Shown here: positions 33,422 through 42,203 of the stretch, piece by piece
How positions within the stretch are numbered: the stretch's first letter is position 1
Layout of the letters: every line of letters starts with the position of its first letter
DNA from: Arthrobacter sp. FW305-BF8
GTDB taxonomy: Bacteria > Actinomycetota > Actinomycetes > Actinomycetales > Micrococcaceae
Direction: 5' to 3'
Assembly: GCF_021789315.1 (NCBI RefSeq)
Contig: NZ_CP084561.1
Coordinates: 4,278,001 to 4,342,000 of the forward strand
DNA: 64,000 nt
Position numbers and translations under genes: made by a program
Notes under the pieces: generated by a model
Databases searched by the model: none
Seen by the model: the letters and a program-made list of their open reading frames with translations, nothing else
What the model was told of the DNA's origin: nothing

Positions 33422-34766
33422 CCGGGTTGGGCCGGGAAAGAAGGGTGTTGGTGCGCCGGACAAAGGCGTCCCAGCCGTCGGCTGCCTTGTCGCGGCCGAG
33501 GAGTACGTTCTGCACGTTTTCCGCAAAGTAGGTCTGCCAGTCCGAACCCGAGCCGCTGAACCAGGACTCGGGGTCGTAGGTGATGATGTCCGCGGCATTG
33601 GCGTAGTGGATCTGGGGCGTGAGGTCCCTGTAAGCCTGGGACTGCACAATAGGCTGGTAGGCCGGGATGTGGCCGGCTTCGGCCCAGGACAGCGACCCCT
33701 TGAGGATGTCGCTCACAAACTTGTACACGTCGCGGCGCTTCCCGTCGTCGACGTTCAGTTGCCGCGGCAGGACGAAGGAATGCGAGTCCGCGTACGACGC
33801 AGGGGTCCCGTAGAGCGTGGGAATGGTGGCGGCGTCGACTGGCAGCTCGGCCTTCTTGAAGGTGGGGAGTTCCCAGACGCCGCTGAACAGCATCCCAGAA
33901 CCGCCGCGGGCGAATTCGGCGATCCCGGTGCCGATGTCCCCGCTCTTTGCGGCGACGGTGTCATCCAATAGTGAGGCCATGAATTCCAGGGATTCGACGG
34001 CGGCGTCCCGGTCGGCCTTCATCGGCTGGCCCGGCGTGAGTTCCATGTCCGCCCCGTGCTGCTTGTAGAGCGTGTAGAAGAGACGCCACATCTGCGAACC
34101 GCTGCCCAGGTAACCGAAGGACAGGCCGTGCGCCTGCGTCACCTTCTGCATCTCACGGGCCATGGCGAGGAAGTCCTGCGGGGAGCTAACTTCCTGCAGC
34201 TGGCCGTTGGCGGCGAGCACTCCCGCCTTGCCGGCAACCTCAGTGTTGTAGAACATGACGAAGGGGTGGGAATCCAGTGCGATGGAGAACACCTGGCCGT
34301 CGTGCTGGCTCTTGTCCCAGATCCTCGGGGCGAAGCTTTCGGCCGTTACGCCGTGTTCAGCCAGCAGGGACATGTCCCACGGGTCGATGAGCCCGCCCGG
34401 CGCGTACCCGGGAACCCGGCTGGCGTGCATGATGGCCAGTTCCGGAGGCCTGCCGCCCGCCGATGCCATGGCCAGCTTGGTGTAATACGGCGGCCCCCAC
34501 GCCAGGACGGTCGGATGGACCTGGAAGCCGAGGTTGGCCCCGTTCGCCGCGCTGATCATGGCCTGCATCTTGATGCCGTCGCCGCCGGACAGCAGATGCC
34601 AAAACGCAATGTCCCGAACAGCCGCCGCGGAGGCGGTTCCGCCGCAGCCCGTGAGTCCGGCGGCGGCAAAGACGCTGCCTAGGGCCGCGGTTCCTGCCAG
34701 TAGCTGTCGCCTGGACACCTGTCTGCCAGGCAACTGATTCCTCGCGAAAAAATCAAAGTGCTTCAC
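33417..34766 (-). CDS. Sugar ABC substrate-binding lipoprotein
   Basis: A 449-aa family-1 extracellular binding protein. The N-terminus has a twin-arginine motif VSRRQLLAG (Arg19-Arg20) followed by a lipobox LTGC (Cys41), so export may be Tat-dependent before lipidation. The mature part begins with FWHLLSGGDG, usual for sugar-binding proteins. It starts the operon with the two permeases and the GH51 enzyme, making arabinose-containing oligosaccharides the likely ligand. Start at 34766 follows AAAGGAGTGACGGGTG. Confidence 0.88.
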   Translation of the reverse strand: MKHFDFFARNQLPGRQVSRRQLLAGTAALGSVFAAAGLTGCGGTASAAAVRDIAFWHLLSGGDGIKMQAMISAANGANLGFQVHPTVLAWGPPYYTKLAMASAGGRPPELAIMHASRVPGYAPGGLIDPWDMSLLAEHGVTAESFAPRIWDKSQHDGQVFSIALDSHPFVMFYNTEVAGKAGVLAANGQLQEVSSPQDFLAMAREMQKVTQAHGLSFGYLGSGSQMWRLFYTLYKQHGADMELTPGQPMKADRDAAVESLEFMASLLDDTVAAKSGDIGTGIAEFARGGSGMLFSGVWELPTFKKAELPVDAATIPTLYGTPASYADSHSFVLPRQLNVDDGKRRDVYKFVSDILKGSLSWAEAGHIPAYQPIVQSQAYRDLTPQIHYANAADIITYDPESWFSGSGSDWQTYFAENVQNVLLGRDKAADGWDAFVRRTNTLLSRPNPV

Positions 34767-34877
34767 CCGTCACTCCTTTGGATGGGTCCGCTGAAAGTAA
34801 TCCTTGTGGCACCGCGCCAGCCGTTCCGGTTCGCTGTACCCCGTGATCGGTAGCGGCTGGCGTGTGATGCAGACCTC

Positions 34878-34929
34878 ACATTACATCGTTGTAAAACAGG
34901 GCACAAGGAAAATTGTTAGCGCCAACAAT
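34878..34929 (-). promoter_or_regulatory. Promoter and operators of the arabinoside importer operon
   Basis: On the minus strand a -35 TTGTGC (34906-34901) and -10 TAATGT (34883-34878) are 17 bp apart. A near-perfect 18-bp palindrome (34912-34929, ATTGTT-N6-AACAAT with central GCGC) lies just upstream of the -35, and TTACA-tcgt-TGTAA (34881-34894) overlaps the -10. Both are LacI-type candidates. The 8-bp word ACATCGTT within the second is shared with the site ahead of the lacI gene. Confidence 0.65.
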
Positions 34930-34964
34930 GTGATGGGGCGGTCTCGCTTAGCCCGGATCCTGGT

Positions 34965-35966
34965 TCAGGATGCGGTGCTCTCCCGTTCCACAATCCTGTA
35001 GTCCACGGTGACTACCTGCTGCTCACTGGCACGGTCCGCCATCCGCGCGGTGAGGAGGCGCAGGGCCTCGCTGGCCACCAGTCGCTTGTCGAAGGAAACG
35101 GTGGTCAGCGATGGCACGGCATATTGCCCATCGGCGATGTCGTCGAAACCGGCCACGGCGACGTCCTCCGGAACCTTGATTCCGCGCTTCCACAGCACGC
35201 TGAGCGCGCCGATGGCCATGGAGTCAGTGAAGCAGAACAGCGCGTCGGGGAGCGGGTGCGCGTCCAGATAGGAGGCGAGCGCGTCCGCAGCCGTCTGGGG
35301 CGTCCACTTCTCGCAGGGGATCAGCAGCGAGTCATCAGGATCAATGCCGAGTTCATCCAGCGCGGCCTGGTAGCCGCGGGTCCGCAGAACTGCCGCTGCC
35401 GAGTGCCGGCCCTCTGCAGTTCCCAGCACGGCGATGCGGCGGCGGCCCGTCCGGGCGAGCGCGAGGGTCATGTCGCGGGCGGCGGCAACGCTGTCAACCC
35501 ACACGCGGTCGGCCAGCTGCTGGGAGACCTCCCCCAGCAGGACCACCGGCGGCAGGGAGACGCCCACTTTGACGGCACTTTCATCGAGCACCACGGGGTT
35601 GAGGATCAGGCCGTCGATGAGGTTGGAACGCGCCCGGGACATCAGTTCGTATTCGCGCCTGGGGTCGGAGCCGGTTTCCTCGATCTGTATGCTCCAGCCC
35701 TGCTCGTGGGCGACCTCCACCACGTGGTGCGCGATCTCCGCGGAGTAGGGGGTGGCCAGGTCCGGCAGCGCCAGGGCGATGACGCCTGACCTGCCGTTGC
35801 GCAGGCCCCGGGCGGAGAGGTTGGGCACGTAGTCGAGTTCGAGGATAGCCTGCTCCACCTTGAGCCGGGTGGATCCGCTGACCGGCACCACGCCGTTCAT
35901 CACGTTCGACACAGTCTTAGGTGAAACCCCGGCATGGCGCGCGACGTCCTTGACGGTTGCGCGCAC
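34965..35966 (-). CDS. LacI family transcriptional regulator
   Basis: A 333-aa regulator with a LacI-type helix-turn-helix at the very N-terminus (TVKDVARHAGVSPKTVSNVMNG, residues 4-25), a hinge helix with LSARGLRNGRS, and a periplasmic-binding-like sensor domain. It lies directly upstream of the arabinoside importer and GH51 operon and is the natural repressor of it, with arabinose or an arabino-oligosaccharide as inducer by inference. Start at 35966; the palindrome-like site at 35988-36003 suggests autoregulation. Confidence 0.92.
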   Translation of the reverse strand: MRATVKDVARHAGVSPKTVSNVMNGVVPVSGSTRLKVEQAILELDYVPNLSARGLRNGRSGVIALALPDLATPYSAEIAHHVVEVAHEQGWSIQIEETGSDPRREYELMSRARSNLIDGLILNPVVLDESAVKVGVSLPPVVLLGEVSQQLADRVWVDSVAAARDMTLALARTGRRRIAVLGTAEGRHSAAAVLRTRGYQAALDELGIDPDDSLLIPCEKWTPQTAADALASYLDAHPLPDALFCFTDSMAIGALSVLWKRGIKVPEDVAVAGFDDIADGQYAVPSLTTVSFDKRLVASEALRLLTARMADRASEQQVVTVDYRIVERESTAS

Positions 35967-35987
35967 TGCTCCCCTTTCAACTACGGA

Positions 35988-36003
35988 TGTGAACGATGTT
36001 ACA
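35988..36003. promoter_or_regulatory. Candidate LacI-regulator site upstream of lacI-type gene
   Basis: TGTGAACGATGTTACA is a partial dyad 22 bp ahead of the regulator start. On the opposite strand it contains ACATCGTT, the same core as the site at 34881-34894 by the importer promoter. A shared core in both spacers supports one regulator controlling both. Confidence 0.45.
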
Positions 36004-36008
36004 GCCCG

Positions 36009-37223
36009 CTACCCCGCTTGGCTGGCGCCGGCAGCCAGCCCGGCTTTCCGGCGTCGGCCGTTCACCAGAATCAAAGCAACGACGGCGACGACGGCGGCCG
36101 TCGCTCCGCCGGCAACAACTGCGGGGAGAGCATTCCAGGAGCCGGGGGATGGTTGGGCCGCGGCTTCATTCGCCTGAGCTGCCGCGGTCGGCGCCCCGGA
36201 CTCCGCCGGAGTTGCCGCCGTCGAATCGTGTGACGCCGCTGCCAGGGCTGCCGCGCTGAACCTGGACACCGCACCCCCGCCGGGGGAGGAACCCGGGCTG
36301 ATCACGATGACCGAACCGTCGGGGGCCACCGCGAGGTGAGCGGGGCCGCCCTCGGTGGGGAGGGAGCCCGACACGTCCGAGGCCTCCGGACGGATGACGG
36401 ACAGCTTCTGGGTCAGCAGGCTCGTCACGTACAGCGTGCCGTCCGGTGCGATGGCCACGTCCTGCGGGCCGCCCTCGACGTAGATCCGATCGGCCACGTC
36501 GCTTGCGCCAGGCTTGATGACGGCAATGTCACTGGACTTGATGACGGCCACGTAGACGGTCCCGTCAGGGCCGGCGGCGATGCCGTGCGGCGCCTGTGAG
36601 GTCCCGGTGTCTGAGACGAATTCGACGGTTTTCGAGACGGTGTCCGCCCCGGCCGGGATCACGGAGACCGTGCCGGCGATCTGGTTGGACACGAACGCGG
36701 TTCCGTCCTTCGTTACCGTTACCTCTGCCGGACCCGCCCCGACTTTGACAGTCCGGTCCACGGCTGTCCCGTTCGGCGCGATGACGGAGACGGTGTTCCC
36801 CTCGGGGTTGGCGACATATAACGTGCCGTCGGGTCCGGCGGCGAGCGAGTGGCGGCCTGCGGGTACCGGAATGGTCCGTGCCATGCCCATGCCTCCAGCC
36901 GGGACAACCCCGACGACGTTCTGGCCGGCGTCGTCCGATGTGGCCACGTAGAGCGTACTGTCCGGGCCGAGCGCGAGCCCGGTGGCCGGGTGGCCTCCCG
37001 TGCTGATGGTGCGGGACGCCCTGGCGGCTCCGGCGGGAACCACGAAGACACCGCCGCCTTGGCCGTAATTGCCGAGATAGGCCGTGCCGTCGGCGGCAAT
37101 CGCTACCCGCACCGGGGTGCCCCCGACGGAGATTGCCTCCTCAGGCGCTGCCATGGCCGGTGCGGCGGCCAGGCCCAGGAGTGCGCCGAAAACGACAGTG
37201 AATGTGGCCCAGCGGTACTTCAT
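36009..37223 (-). CDS. Surface-anchored YVTN/NHL-type beta-propeller protein
   Basis: A 404-aa exported protein. It has a signal peptide ending near AMAAPEE, then about seven repeated blades in which phrases like GPDGTLYVAN, APDGTLYVTS and KDGTAFVSN recur, a Pro/Ala/Thr spacer (about 330-360), and a C-terminal membrane span with a basic tail (VALILVNGRRRKAG). No LPxTG motif is visible, so it is held by the transmembrane helix. Function is unknown; propellers of this kind often bind ligands or proteins at the surface. Start at 37223 follows GGGGGAA. Confidence 0.82.
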   Translation of the reverse strand: MKYRWATFTVVFGALLGLAAAPAMAAPEEAISVGGTPVRVAIAADGTAYLGNYGQGGGVFVVPAGAARASRTISTGGHPATGLALGPDSTLYVATSDDAGQNVVGVVPAGGMGMARTIPVPAGRHSLAAGPDGTLYVANPEGNTVSVIAPNGTAVDRTVKVGAGPAEVTVTKDGTAFVSNQIAGTVSVIPAGADTVSKTVEFVSDTGTSQAPHGIAAGPDGTVYVAVIKSSDIAVIKPGASDVADRIYVEGGPQDVAIAPDGTLYVTSLLTQKLSVIRPEASDVSGSLPTEGGPAHLAVAPDGSVIVISPGSSPGGGAVSRFSAAALAAASHDSTAATPAESGAPTAAAQANEAAAQPSPGSWNALPAVVAGGATAAVVAVVALILVNGRRRKAGLAAGASQAG

Positions 37224-37340
37224 GAAATTTTCCCCCAAGATTTCCCAATGATGCGTCGGCGTAAAGCCAACCGGAAGAAGCCTACTAGTTACCGGGACCG
37301 GCCCATTGACCGCCGGCTCCGGAGTCCGAATAGTGGGGGC

Positions 37341-37969
37341 ATGGCCACGCAGATTTCCGATGCAGACTTCTCATCCGCCGAGGGCGTCGCGGAGTGGCGC
37401 GTGCTCTTCTGGGGCGCAAAAACGCTCTACGAAACTGGCGACTTCGCCACCGGCGCGAAGTTTGTTGCCGCGATCGCGGAGGCAGCCGAAGCGCTCGGCC
37501 ACGCCCCGCTGGTGGACCTGCGGCCGGACACCGTCACAGTCCAGGTCGTCACGCCCGGTGTTGGGCTCAGCGACCGCGACCTCCAGCTTGCCCGCAGCAT
37601 CTCCGGCATTGCCGCCCGGTTTGGGCTGAAGCCGGACCCGTCGGCTGTGCAGCACGTCCAACTCGCGTTCGACGCCGAGGACCGGCCGGCCGTCATGGAG
37701 TTCTGGCGGGCGGCGCTGGGTTACGTCGCCGTCGGGGACGAGGACCTGATCGAACCCAACCTCATCGGCCCGCCCGCATGGTTCCAGGACAAGAAGTTCG
37801 TCCCGCCGCGCAACCGCATCCACATGGACGTCTCGGTTCCGCATGAATCGACGCAATCGTGGCCGCCGGCGGCCGCGTCCTCGGCGACCGCTTCGCGCCC
37901 GCGTGGGTGTCCCTCATAGACCCGGAGGGCAACGTGGTGGACATCTGCACGTGGCAAGGACGGGACTGA
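37341..37969 (+). pseudogene. PCD-like / VOC fusion protein, frameshifted
   Basis: From the ATG at 37341 the frame encodes a domain resembling pterin-4a-carbinolamine dehydratase (residues 10-95, with LYETGDFATGAKF and GLSDRDLQLARSI) followed by the start of a glyoxalase-like VOC domain (from about 110, VQHVQLAFDAEDRPAVMEFW). Near 37843-37856 the coding moves frame: the expected end IVAAGGRVLGDRF, then SLIDPEGNVVDICTW and a TGA at 37967-37969 is in another frame. Without the shift the protein would be about 208-212 aa. A small non-triplet deletion in the loop before the final VOC strands is the simplest explanation. Decay and sequencing error are both possible. Confidence 0.75.
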
Positions 37970-37995
37970 CGTTCATCAAACAGTGAGGAGACACA

Positions 37996-38907
37996 ATGAG
38001 CAACGAAGGTCCAGTGCTGGTCGTGGGCGGCACCGGCATGCTGGGCGGCAAGGTGGTCTCCGCCCTGCAGGCCAACGGCAAGAAGGTACGGGCTTTGGTC
38101 CGTCCCGGTTCAGACGCCGCCGGGCTGCAAAGAGCTGACGTGGAGGTTGTCCGCGGGGACATGCTGGACCCGGAATCCCTGCTCCGCGGCATGGAGGGGG
38201 CTGACGCGGTCATCACCACGGCGGCCGGATACACCCGGCACAGCAAGGGTGACACCGCCGACATTGACATCACCGGCAACGCCAACCTGGCCGATGCCGC
38301 CGCCCGCGCCGGTGTCCGCAGGTTCGTGCTCACCAGCATCCTCACGTGCGACCAGACGCCCGGCGTGCCGCACTTTTGGCACAAGAGGCTGGCCGAGGAC
38401 CGGTTGGAGGACCAGCACGTGCCGTTCGTCGCGCTCCGGCCGGGCGCCTTCCTGGACCAGGTCGCCCGGTTCGGCGGTGACCCGTTCGTCAAGCGGCGGC
38501 TGACCTGGTTCGGCTCGGACCAGGTTCCGATGACCTTCGTTCTGACGTCCGATCTCGCCGGCTATCTCGCAGCCGCCGTCGACGCGGATGTGGCGCCCGG
38601 GACGCGGATCGATATCGGCTGGGACCGCCCGGTGTCCATGCACGAAATCGCGGACATTTCCGGTCGCCTCCTCGGCGAGCGGATCAGCGTCCGCTCCATT
38701 CCGGCCGGCCTCCTGCGCGCTGCCGGCAAGGTCCTCGGACCTGCGGTTCCCCTGACCCGGGACATGAGCGCCATGATCGACTGGTTCCAGACCGGCAAGT
38801 ACGTCGCCGACACCACCCGCCAGCAGGAGGTCTTCGGCCCTCCTCCTACAGCGGAGGACGCCGTGGCCAGGTTCCTGACCGGCCTCGGGCACACTCTCCG
38901 GAAGTAG
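37996..38907 (+). CDS. NmrA-like NAD(P)-binding SDR protein
   Basis: A 303-aa atypical/extended SDR. The N-terminal Rossmann motif VVGGTGMLGG is at residues 9-18, and the protein follows the NmrA/NAD(P)H azoreductase pattern without the YxxxK triad (HKRLAED replaces it). It may bind NAD(P)H and act as a redox sensor or reductase. It starts 26 nt after the broken PCD-VOC gene behind GAGGAGA and ends before a hairpin terminator. No pathway is evident. Confidence 0.83.
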   Translation: MSNEGPVLVVGGTGMLGGKVVSALQANGKKVRALVRPGSDAAGLQRADVEVVRGDMLDPESLLRGMEGADAVITTAAGYTRHSKGDTADIDITGNANLADAAARAGVRRFVLTSILTCDQTPGVPHFWHKRLAEDRLEDQHVPFVALRPGAFLDQVARFGGDPFVKRRLTWFGSDQVPMTFVLTSDLAGYLAAAVDADVAPGTRIDIGWDRPVSMHEIADISGRLLGERISVRSIPAGLLRAAGKVLGPAVPLTRDMSAMIDWFQTGKYVADTTRQQEVFGPPPTAEDAVARFLTGLGHTLRK

Positions 38908-38934
38908 GCAGCTGGCCGAATCTCAAACGGAACG

Positions 38935-38962
38935 GACGACGGCGGAGGCTCCCGCCGTCGTC
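38935..38962. terminator. Hairpin terminator between convergent genes
   Basis: An 11-bp perfect stem (GACGACGGCGG with CCGCCGTCGTC) closes a 6-nt loop. It separates the NmrA-like gene and the convergent alpha/beta hydrolase. A short CGTCTT follows on the plus strand. Confidence 0.75.
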
Positions 38963-38970
38963 GTCCCGTC

Positions 38971-39756
38971 TTAAGCGTCCAGGAAGCGCAGGAGGTGCGG
39001 CAGGGTCGCGTGCATGTCCTGCAGGTCGCCGTCGCTGGCGGCGAGTTCGCCGAGGTAGTCGCCGTGGCCCCCGGGCACGATGAGCAGTCGGGCATCCGGG
39101 ATGGCACGGGACATCCGCACGGCATGCTCCGGGCTCATTACGTCCTGGTCGGCGCAGACCACGAGCGTGGGTGCGGTGATCCTGGCGAGGTCCTGCTCGG
39201 ACCAGCCGGGGAAGCCGACGATGCGCTGCCGGTCCAGCTCGAACAGCCGCTCGAGGTGCCCGGGCTCGGGATTGAGGCTGCGGTCCGCGTCCTGGTAGGC
39301 GGCTGGCATGTTGTCGAGAGTTGCTGACTCCATGCCTTCCCAGAATTCATCGGGCACGGCGTCCCGGCTGAAGAACGTGGAGGCTGTGTTGAGGCGGCGC
39401 ACCCTGGTTGGGTTCTGCATGGCCAGAGCGAGGGCGGTGTGGCCACCGGCGCTGAAACCGAGCACGTCGACCCCGTCCAGCTGCAGCTGATCGAGGACCG
39501 CCAGGACGTCCCCGGCAGAATTATCGGCCGTGAGGGGGCGGTCGGTGGCGGCCGTGCGGCCGTGGCCCTCCTCGTCGACGGCGATCACCTGCCGCTGGGT
39601 AGCGAGGAGCGGGATGAGGTTGGCGAAGTTCGTTTGGATGGTGGAGCCTCCGCCGGGGATGAGGAGTAGCGGGCTCGTGTCTTGTGCTGGTTGGCCGTGG
39701 ACCTCGTAGTACATGCGCAGGTCGCCGTTGGCCGCGTATCCATGGGTGAAAGTCAC
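38971..39756 (-). CDS. Alpha/beta hydrolase
   Basis: A 261-aa alpha/beta-hydrolase fold enzyme. The nucleophile elbow is GFSAGG (Ser102), the oxyanion-hole region LLIPGGGST is near residue 35, the acid Asp is likely in VVCADQDV and the base His in VPGGHGDY. It is close to the hydrolases of small esters or to haloperoxidase-like members; the substrate is unknown. I start at the GTG at 39756, which has AGGATG about 6 nt upstream and gives a typical family N-terminus (VTFTHGYAANGDLRMYYEVHG). A longer frame to 39858 is not supported. Confidence 0.85.
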   Translation of the reverse strand: MTFTHGYAANGDLRMYYEVHGQPAQDTSPLLLIPGGGSTIQTNFANLIPLLATQRQVIAVDEEGHGRTAATDRPLTADNSAGDVLAVLDQLQLDGVDVLGFSAGGHTALALAMQNPTRVRRLNTASTFFSRDAVPDEFWEGMESATLDNMPAAYQDADRSLNPEPGHLERLFELDRQRIVGFPGWSEQDLARITAPTLVVCADQDVMSPEHAVRMSRAIPDARLLIVPGGHGDYLGELAASDGDLQDMHATLPHLLRFLDA

Positions 39757-39850
39757 ACGGCATCCTAACGCCGCGTGGTTTCGGGTGGGTAGGGTTCCCG
39801 TCCGGTCCTCCCCCTGCTCCGAATACCTTCCAGAGACCCAGGAGCAGCAG

Positions 39851-40420
39851 ATGACCATCAGTATTCAGCAGGCAACCGCCCGCACCGGAGCCACCGCGCT
39901 ACAGGCGTGCATTGTTTTAACAGAGTTGGGTCCTGTCTCCGTGCGTGTTCAGAGGGGCACCGGATATGTTCACGTGGCGGCACGGACACCAACCGTCTAC
40001 TTACACGGCGCCGCGGGATCTTGGACCACGTTCCAGCCGCTGCTGTCCACGGCGCCGGACATTGACCGCGTGCTCATCGATCTGCCCGGTTGGGGTGAGT
40101 CCACGGCGGGCGTCCGGGTGGAAGAGCTTAGCGTCGAAGCGATGGGGCGTGCCGTCGTCGAGATACTGGATTCACTCAGCTACCGGCGCTGGAACCTGGT
40201 GGGCCATTCGATGGGAGGCTTCCTGGCTTGACATCTGGCCGCGAGATGGCCGGAGCGCGCTGCCAGCGTTGCAGCGATTTCGGCCACAACCTTCGCCATG
40301 TCCGATGCACGCGTTCGTCCCGCACGTCCGGCTGGAGTCGATCCGCGTTGCGGCCGCTTCGCCAACGCCGAACAGCCGGAGCATCTGCAGCGGCTGCTCG
40401 ATACCATTCGGCCTGCGTGA
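39851..40420 (+). pseudogene. Alpha/beta hydrolase, internal stop and truncated
   Basis: From the ATG at 39851 (GGAGCAG upstream) the frame shows a hydrolase N-terminus: YLHGAAGSW (oxyanion region), RVLIDLPGWGES and the nucleophile elbow VGHSMGG. An in-frame TGA at 40229 then interrupts it. After the TGA the same frame continues in family style (HLAARWPERAASVAAISA) to a second stop at 40418-40420, well short of the usual 260-290 residues, so the C-terminal Asp/His part is missing. This is best read as a decayed gene. Confidence 0.72.
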
Positions 40421-40429
40421 GGTTCTTTG

Positions 40430-41377
40430 TTACCAGAGCAGTTCGAGGTTATGGATCTCTATGCCGGGCCTGCTGTCCAGCCACGCCGCCATCATCTCGC
40501 CAAGAAGACTTTCGTGGCCGGCAAGTCCCAGCCGCGTAGCCTCTGCGTTTGCAGGTGCATGGTCATGTCCCTCCCGCGGTGCACCGTGTGAACAGCCGGA
40601 GCACATCAACCGGATCCCGGACCAGTCGTCGACGCCGAGTCCGCGCGGTCCGAGAAGGTCAGATAGTGCTTCGAGATCGTCGGAGCCCGCTCCGCTGACC
40701 TGCGCTTGCCATGTGGGAAGCCCGGACTCATCCAGCCGTTCTAGCTCGTCGAAGACGGAGACTTCTTGATCGCCTAACAGCCGGGATCCTTTGGGTTCGC
40801 CGTCATGAAGGATGACATCCCTAAACCTGTGCCCGGACTCGGGCAGGGGAACGCTCGAAATGACGGCATGGGCAGGACTCCTGCGCCAGCACCAGACCAC
40901 CTCGGCAGTGCCGGAGGTAGGCGGCTCTTGGTGGGGAAGGCTGGGCTGGTCGGGATTGAGCCGGAGTGGAGCCAGCCCGCAATCCACATCGATAATGCCG
41001 GTTTCGGCCCCGAAGCTGTCCAGTCCATAGGCCACCCATGCACGTCTGGCGGTGGCCCAGTCACCCAGCGCTGTTGCTGCAATACCCAGGTTCCAGGCGG
41101 CGGGATTGGCACCGTAGAATGCCTCTGCGTCCTGGGGCGTGAAGTGTTCCAACGCCCGGGCATTGCGCTCCGCACTTTCGGGCCAATCGCGGCGGGCCTT
41201 GGACAGGAGACCTGCCTGGAACCAGCTGAAATACGACTGCGGGGTCAGCTGCAACAGCTCGGCGGCAAGCGCCGCCGCTTTGCCCGGGTCTCCTGCCTCA
41301 TCCGCGGCCTGCCAGTCGGACCACACTTCCTGTGGCTTTCGTTTTTTCCCGAACCCAGCCCATCCATGTCCCCTCAT
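40430..41377 (-). CDS. TPR-like protein of unknown function
   Basis: A 315-aa soluble protein. The N-terminal 120 residues carry helical pairs that look like tetratricopeptide repeats (AADEAGDPGKAAALAAELL, QAGLLSKARRDWPESAERNARALEHF, AWNLGIAATALGDWATARRAWVAYG). The C-terminal half is unrecognised and has one CSGC pair (about residues 262-265). A possible protein-interaction scaffold. The start at 41377 has no clear ribosome-binding site; a leaderless transcript is possible. Confidence 0.6.
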   Translation of the reverse strand: MRGHGWAGFGKKRKPQEVWSDWQAADEAGDPGKAAALAAELLQLTPQSYFSWFQAGLLSKARRDWPESAERNARALEHFTPQDAEAFYGANPAAWNLGIAATALGDWATARRAWVAYGLDSFGAETGIIDVDCGLAPLRLNPDQPSLPHQEPPTSGTAEVVWCWRRSPAHAVISSVPLPESGHRFRDVILHDGEPKGSRLLGDQEVSVFDELERLDESGLPTWQAQVSGAGSDDLEALSDLLGPRGLGVDDWSGIRLMCSGCSHGAPREGHDHAPANAEATRLGLAGHESLLGEMMAAWLDSRPGIEIHNLELLW

Positions 41378-41406
41378 GGGTACAGTATGCAGCGCACGCG
41401 AAGCAG

Positions 41407-41811
41407 CTACGATGCGGCGGGATCCAGGTGCGCGCTCTTGACCTCCGGAGGCGTTGCACCCTGGATGACCCAGCGGTTGCCGTCGGGGTCGCTGAGGAAG
41501 GCAAACTGGACCCCGCCCATGTCCTGGACCTCGCTGATGCCGGCGCCGCGGTCCAGCAGTTCGGCGCGGACGGCGCCGATGTCGGGCACGACGAGCTGCA
41601 GCCCTTCCAGGCTCCCCGGCGGCATGCTGGTCATCCCCGTGCCGATGACGATCGAGGCAGCGGATCCGGGGGGCGTCAGCTGCACCACCCTCATGCCGGG
41701 GATGTGTTCCACATCGTGGTCCAGGACAAAGCCCAGCTTGTCCACGTAGAACGACTTGGCCGTGTCCACATCAGCGACCGGCACTTGCACAACTTCAAGG
41801 CGCATCTCCAT
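41407..41811 (-). CDS. VOC family protein (glyoxalase-like)
   Basis: A 134-aa protein with two beta-alpha-beta-beta-beta modules typical of the vicinal-oxygen-chelate fold: VPVADVDTAKSFYVDKLGF at the N-terminus and FLSDPDGNRWVIQGATPP at the C-terminus. Members include glyoxalase, fosfomycin-resistance and dioxygenase-like proteins; the metal ligands cannot be confirmed. The start is uncertain between ATGs at 41820, 41811 and 41805. It sits alone, close to the TPR-like gene downstream. Confidence 0.82.
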   Translation of the reverse strand: MEMRLEVVQVPVADVDTAKSFYVDKLGFVLDHDVEHIPGMRVVQLTPPGSAASIVIGTGMTSMPPGSLEGLQLVVPDIGAVRAELLDRGAGISEVQDMGGVQFAFLSDPDGNRWVIQGATPPEVKSAHLDPAAS

Positions 41812-41868
41812 GCGCCCCACCCTACCGCCGCCCGAGCAGCGGATACGTTTATTTTCGAGCCTGACCGC

Positions 41869-42126
41869 TCAGTTGGCGGACGGGAGCGCCGGCGGTTTCG
41901 ACTCAGAACGACGCCTGGCGGCCTTGAGCCCTCGCTTCCGTGCCAGGACAGCCCGCTTTGGGACGTGGCTCCTGTGGCTTTCGCGCTCCTTCATGCGCAG
42001 CGCCTTCCTCTGCTGCCGCCAGGCCCGCCGCGCATCCCGGTTGATCCTTGAGAACAGCACCACCGGAACGGCGAGCCACAGCAGCGCCACCGCGAACACC
42101 AATAAGATCGACACCAGCGGTTCCAT
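41869..42126 (-). CDS. Single-pass membrane protein with basic tail
   Basis: An 85-aa protein with one membrane span at residues 4-24 (VSILLVFAVALLWLAVPVVL) and a strongly basic cytoplasmic tail (RRAWRQQRKALRMKERESHRS and on). I do not recognise it. No clear ribosome-binding site precedes the ATG at 42126; TACACT seven bases upstream could be a -10 of a leaderless transcript. It lies alone between a VOC gene and an APH-type gene. Confidence 0.62.
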   Translation of the reverse strand: MEPLVSILLVFAVALLWLAVPVVLFSRINRDARRAWRQQRKALRMKERESHRSHVPKRAVLARKRGLKAARRRSESKPPALPSAN

Positions 42127-42158
42127 GCAACAAGTGTAGGGTCGCCCACAATGGGTGG

Positions 42159-42170
42159 TAAGTAAACTTA
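42159..42170. promoter_or_regulatory. Short inverted repeat upstream of small membrane protein
   Basis: TAAGT-aa-ACTTA in a locally AT-rich spacer, 33 bp upstream of the 85-aa gene. It is a possible operator or promoter element; nothing else marks it. Confidence 0.3.
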
Positions 42171-42203
42171 TCAATTCGTTATAAGGCGGCCGGCTACGGC
42201 GGC

